DNA of 64,000 nucleotides, from NCBI GenBank assembly GCA_963693085.1, contig OY856410.1:566652406-566716405 (forward strand), given 5' to 3'. This DNA is from Alisma plantago-aquatica. Lineage: Eukaryota; Streptophyta; Magnoliopsida; Alismatales; Alismataceae. The first letter of the stretch is position 1. Each line of letters starts with the position of its first letter. The notes under the pieces are model-generated. The model made no database searches, was not told the DNA's origin, and saw nothing but the letters and a program-made list of their open reading frames with translations. A program made the position numbers and the translations under genes. Shown here piece after piece: positions 59,565-64,000 of the stretch.

Positions 59565-62176
59565 ACGCGAAGAGCTTACACCAGTCGAGCTGGCGATGCA
59601 AACTTCAGCGCTCCTCGGGAGGTAGCACGAGTTTTTCTCTCTTTTCTTAGAATAGGATGTATTTTATTTTCTTGTAAAACAAACACTACGAACATTATAG
59701 ACTGTAATAAGGCCCGAGTCAGTGTGTGCGCCTCATGCGGTGACTCTTCTATTTTTATGGGCCACCGCTGTATTTTACGAGCTTTGAGGATTAATACCTT
59801 CTGAGGTCGGGGACCTAACCCTGAACCGATGATGTCTTGCCCGTCAAACATTTTTCCTCTTAGTTTTAGTTTTCGGCCGCCAGTTTTTAACTATATCGGG
59901 CAGCTGCTCAGTTGGTGCCCAGGACCGCTTGTATCGGGCTGTAGTCTCTCGGGAGTCGCAACGGCCGTGACGGACGGTATTCCTGGGCGGTGTGCATCCT
60001 TATCGTGCATGCGAGTAATTGCCCTTAATGAGACTGATGGGACCGTCGTCTCGGGAATGGCATGTCTCAATGGCCGATGCGTGCCCCAAAACTACCTGAT
60101 TTACCCCCAGCTGAGTTTGCTATATATAGTAAGGAGGGCTCAACGTGTCGGGCTACTACACTTACTCTTTTTCGCCACATGTACCACATGCAGTAACACA
60201 CTTTTTGCTTGCGTGTCAGCCAGCTTGCCTTTACCCTTGTATCGGGCGATGGCTCCAAAGAGCAAAGGTATAGCCCAACAGCCTGTTTGCCCGACACGGG
60301 TTTCATATCGCACGCTGCTTATCGGGTTGACGAACTTAGTCGATTTATCTTGTATCGCCCGACGCATGTGAAGCACGACACGACGGCCGATCGCGCTTGC
60401 CCGATACACCATATCGGACGACACGTTTATCCGTCATGACATCCTATCGGGCAATTGTTTTCATGCGACCTTATCACCCGACATACCCGTGACGAGCAGC
60501 GTGTTGTGCCGCGCACATCCCCCTTATCGCCCGATCTTGTATCGCCTCAGATTTTTCTTTTGATGAACGATACACCGGGCTTTACCTCACGACAAGTTTT
60601 ATTGTGATTCCAGTTTTTTCCCTACCTAACATATAAGTGATCAATGGGCTTGATAACAGGTATAGCTCACATGAAGCAAACCTCCGGCTGAGCTGACAAC
60701 CAAGGCACAAGAATCAGAATTGCAGTCGCAGCTGAAGCAACAACTGTCGGACAGAAACGTCAGAATCTCGAGGTAGCTAGCCATCAATAGTCAAAGAGAG
60801 AGAGAGGATGGATTTTTCTTGATTTGGTAGCTTTGAAGGAGGATCACTTTCTTATCATAGTCTGTCTTCTGCGATGGTTTAGGACCTTTCCAAAAGAGTA
60901 TATTAGTGGAAGTCCTTCTCCAACGGCCCCTGGATTGAATGTGGATATTTTGGGTCCGTCAGCCATAGTATCCACAAGTGTTCTCAAGAGCTCTCTGTCA
61001 TAATATGCTTGAGCCTCGAGCTTCCTTCTTGAGAGCTTTGCACTTGTTCCGGCTGCATCCAGCTGGGGAAATAAAATGGAGGCAGCAAAGAAGCATATTG
61101 CAGCTTCTTGAAGGCACAAGCGCAACCACTATCTAACCTTCACTGGACTAGCATGACCTCACCCTGTCTTCTTCACTACTCTGGGACAGAGTGTGGAGTA
61201 AGTTTGGGGGGGGGATACCCATGTACCAGTGAAGGAGGTATAAAAATTTTCTTCTTCACCTCCACCCTTTGTACCATTTTGGTCTTCTCCTATATCATGT
61301 GTATGTACCCATGCTCGTATAAAATGCCATGCTCATATAAAAATTTTGAAAATTTTTACTTATTTTGTTCTCTCACATATGTACAAAGTCGCTATATTAG
61401 TAAAAACCTGATGCAACTTCTTGCCAAGTTTGTTTTCGTTATGTTCAATGAAATGCAAGTTATGTTATATCTTTCTGATAATGTTGCTTCAAACGAACAA
61501 AAGATTACATTCTTCCATGCCAAAAATTTTGAAAAATATAATATATAATAATCTCGCAAATAGCTAAGAGACGAGTATGGAGAAGGAAAAAGCTGCCCAA
61601 ACAGCAAAAATCCTCTTGTTTCCCCTTACCCAACAAAAATCCCAAAAAGAGAAAGTAGCCTTATGAGAGTGAATAAAAGCATGAGAGTTGTGCCCAATAA
61701 AAGAAAAAGAAAAAATATATATACACACTTGTTTTCCAAAGGTACCCATCTTTAGGCATGGTAGATCCGGGGCAGTGGTACGTAGGATGTGAAATCACTG
61801 CTCTAAAGCCAACTGGCTTGGACTGTAGGGACCACTTTCCCGTTAATGGACCCTTACCTGGATGGACTGATGGAGACAAGAAAAACCCCAAAAAGCCTTA
61901 GCCTACCCTATACACAACTTTCTGACCCAAAAATAAAGTTGTTTTATGTGTAAGCTAACTTCGGAATCATGCACCAAAGTCTCGTTGAAGCTGTAGAGAA
62001 AAATTTTACTGAAATAATAAGGCAGGAAATGCAAGGTCTTTTATTTGTAGTGGGGCAGCATTATCTCTAAAGGCATTACGATACTTGTTTTTACCTCTTG
62101 GCCTGAAAGTTACACCGAGCAAGAAGAAGCATCACTAAATATAGTTTAAATATTGATTGAGGACAATCAAAACGCT
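59565..62176 (+). other. 3' noncoding region of element D with LTR-like motifs
   Basis: No intact ORF. TATCGGGC/GCCCGAYA motifs occur at 59894, 59932, 60146, 60240 and repeatedly to about 60540. A TATATATA box at 60121-60128 is followed by ATG 60249 (MAPKSKGIAQQP, frame lost soon after), in the position of the post-pol ORF. A G-run at 61201-61214 resembles a second polypurine tract. A reverse frame at 60844-61125 (93 residues) has no recognised domain. Confidence 0.6.
60121..60128 (+). promoter_or_regulatory. TATA-like box in internal region of D
   Basis: TATATATA about 120 bases before ATG 60249 and 180 bases after two TATCGGGC motifs. It mirrors the arrangement in element C. Confidence 0.35.
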
Positions 62177-62190
62177 AAGTTTGGAGGAGT
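62177..62190 (+). other. Polypurine tract of element D
   Basis: AAGTTTGGAGGAGT next to the 3' LTR, preceded by TTGAGGACAATCAAAACGC, a common 3' signature of Athila/Tat interiors. Confidence 0.8.
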
Positions 62191-63334
62191 TGATAACGCC
62201 AAATTTTGTGATGTTTTAGACTGTTTTTCTGCTATCAAAACTGCCCTTTTAAACTGTTTTCCTCTCTTTTATATGTACTTTCGCAATAATTGGCCAAACG
62301 ACGCTCTTAATCCAATATTTCCATATTTTGCAGAGTTTTTCCTCATTTTGGTAGATTTTGTCATCAATGAGGTCGTCCCGGCCCACAAATAAGCTCCACC
62401 TGCATCGGCCTTCCAGATGCCCGATACTATCACTGCCCGACAGGGTAGCGCGACACAACGACGTGTGACATGGAGATGTCGCGCAAGAAGAAACTGACGG
62501 GCGACACGTCTTTTACCCGACAGGGAGCCGAGCTCGCCACGACAACTCAAGCTTGTCGTGCGACACAGGCCACCCACCGGCGGGCGCCGCCCGTCACGTG
62601 ACCGACAGCCGACACCCTGTGTCGGGCGATACCAGTATCAGCCATCCACCGACCTGTGAATAGGAAAGATATGTGGCGCCCTAAGCACCATAACTTCCCC
62701 CAACTACTGCCTATAAATAGCAGCTACAGGAAGCCGAAAAGATAGGTCGGAACCCTGAGAAAATCTTCGGAGGAAGTTGCGAGAGCAGAAGTATCGCGCC
62801 TGAGTGTTCGTGCCGGGCAACTCTAGGTGAGCTCTTCCCCATCCCGAGAGGGAGGGGATGGTTCACTTAGGGCCGTCCCGGGCGACACTACAGGCCGATA
62901 TCGGCCAACTTGGATGAGCGACACAAGTGCCCGACATAGATGCGTCACTACTAGCCCGACACGATATCGAACCTGATACGCTTTTCCCATCATGGCGTGC
63001 CGCCCGAGAGGGTGCCTCTCGACTTAAGCGTATCGGTCAGGGTCCTTGAACGATACAATCGGCCGTCACGGTGTGCCGCCCGACACTATTGTATCGGGCT
63101 AGGCTCCTGACCGGTATTGGGCTGGAGAGCCGCTGTAGTTAGTCGTCCTTCTACATCAAGAAGGCGACCTCTATCTTTATTTCTATTATTTAATTCTTTA
63201 CTTATGCACTGTAATTAAGACCCTTATTGTTTATGGAAATGGAAGAGTTTAATTATCTGTTGCTGTATGCGTGGCACCCTTGTTGGATGGATGCTAAGTT
63301 TAATATCCGAACTCTATCTTGCACGTTGGATTGC
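62191..63334 (+). repeat. 3' LTR of element D, truncated
   Basis: It aligns with 53253-54404 and then stops abruptly after TTGGATTGC; the last 620 bp of the LTR are missing. Compared with the 5' LTR it has a small extra hairpin, CGAGAGGGTGCCTCTCG at 63005-63021, and lacks the 23-bp duplication. Confidence 0.9.
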
Positions 63335-64000
63335 AAGCAAACTATATGGCCAATTGATCATTGAAGAATGAAGTAACAAATAGTTGAACGCACTAAAGCC
63401 CCATTTGCCAACTGATGCAGCCCTAATTTTAGGGCTCTGTCTTGCATCTTTTTGCACTTCAATCACATCTAAACATGTTAGGTTACATTTTATTTCCCTC
63501 AATATACACATTTCTATCAAATGCACTTATGGATGTTCTTTGCATGTTTTTCATGTACTTGGACCACACTTGAATGGATGAGAGAGAGAGGATAATCCTA
63601 GGGTGTCTCTACCCTTAGAGAGGCCCCTAGTGAGTTTAAAGGCTCCCTCAATCTACCGCTAGTGTCCAAGAGTTAACTCAAGCAAAGAAATCCATGCTTC
63701 ACAAACAATGAAGTGCAAAGTGCAGCTGAAGACACCAGCACGACCGTGGTGCCAAGGAATGACCATGTTGGTCTAGAAAAAATCACAGAGAGATGATATA
63801 ATTTGACAAGCTACAACAACCTCAACATCACAATCATTCCTATGAGAACAGTTGTTCCAAGAAGACCCCAACTCAACTATGCCAGCTAGAACGGCAGTGT
63901 TGTCTAGAAGCAGAATGGGAATTTCAAGCAGAACGACCAAGTCCACAACTCACCCACCATAATCGTGCTACCTAGCCCCCACCTCCCAGTAGGGTCATGC
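63335..64000. other. Unrecognised sequence after the truncated LTR
   Basis: It begins exactly where the D 3' LTR breaks off, so it is either a deletion junction or the start of another insertion that continues beyond the window. No domain, LTR edge or terminal repeat is recognised. Confidence 0.4.

Larger units (their letters stand above)
53253..63334 (+). mobile_element. Athila-like gypsy element D (pol-bearing, gag core missing)
   Basis: It has a 5' LTR (1772 bp), Asp-tRNA primer site, protease, RT, RNase H, integrase, a 2.6-kb 3' region, a polypurine tract and a truncated 3' LTR. Integrase and RT motifs are those of the Athila lineage. The gag capsid core is absent: the coding frame opens in the gag tail. 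The 3' LTR stops matching at 63334, so the end is deleted or interrupted, and the target duplication (CTCCC expected from 53248-53252) cannot be checked. Confidence 0.9.

Noticed and set aside
59829..60371. 180-residue plus-strand ORF as a whole gene
   Set aside because: It begins upstream of the TATA-like box and encodes low-quality sequence; only the ATG at 60249 fits the position of a post-pol ORF, and that frame ends quickly.
60844..61125. 93-residue reverse-strand ORF as an antisense gene of element D
   Set aside because: Antisense ORFs are known in the related Tat lineage, but here there is no recognised motif and no evidence of conservation; it may be chance.

Overview
This is plant nuclear DNA from a repeat-dense region, almost certainly angiosperm. 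I found no intact host gene in the 64 kb. Every recognisable coding stretch belongs to a transposable element: Ty3/gypsy LTR elements with initiator-Met or Asp tRNA primer sites, a Copia-type LTR element, L1-like LINEs with an RNase H tail, a Cassandra TRIM carrying 5S rRNA sequence, and a CACTA-like DNA element. The species cannot be named from the sequence.

Layout. Positions 1-23490 form a nested stack. An old gypsy element A (LTR end at 95, primer site at 99) was apparently invaded in its 3' LTR by a Tekay-like element B (5' LTR ending at 4419, 3' LTR 18956-21884). B was in turn invaded inside its integrase by an Athila-like element C (8067-17901, target duplication GTGTC). C keeps gag, protease and a post-pol ATHILA-type ORF but has no reverse transcriptase or integrase. 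Positions 23491-35388 are mostly decayed noncoding repeat with a complete Cassandra TRIM (24800-25632, target duplication ACTAG), a decayed LINE fragment (26926-28340) and a tandem repeat (about 33027-33543). A reverse-oriented LTR-like stretch starting at 35389 is split by a Copia-type gag-only element E (36248-42547, target duplication GATAT). A CACTA-like element lies at 44146-45998. A full-length reverse-strand LINE occupies 47094-53032 and is bounded by a 15-bp target duplication. A second Athila-like element D runs from 53253 to a truncated 3' LTR ending at 63334; it has protease, RT, RNase H and integrase but lacks the gag core.

How parts relate. C supplies gag and protease without polymerase, and D supplies polymerase and integrase without gag core, but both carry stops or frameshifts, so neither looks active now. 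The strongest unusual signal is that the LTRs of B, C, D and E each carry their own family-specific cluster of short inverted repeats, for example GTCGATACCATCGAC with its reverse complement in C. In C, D and E the same motif reappears in internal noncoding DNA. In C and D that internal cluster is followed by a TATA-like box and then by the start of a post-pol ORF, which suggests an internal promoter.
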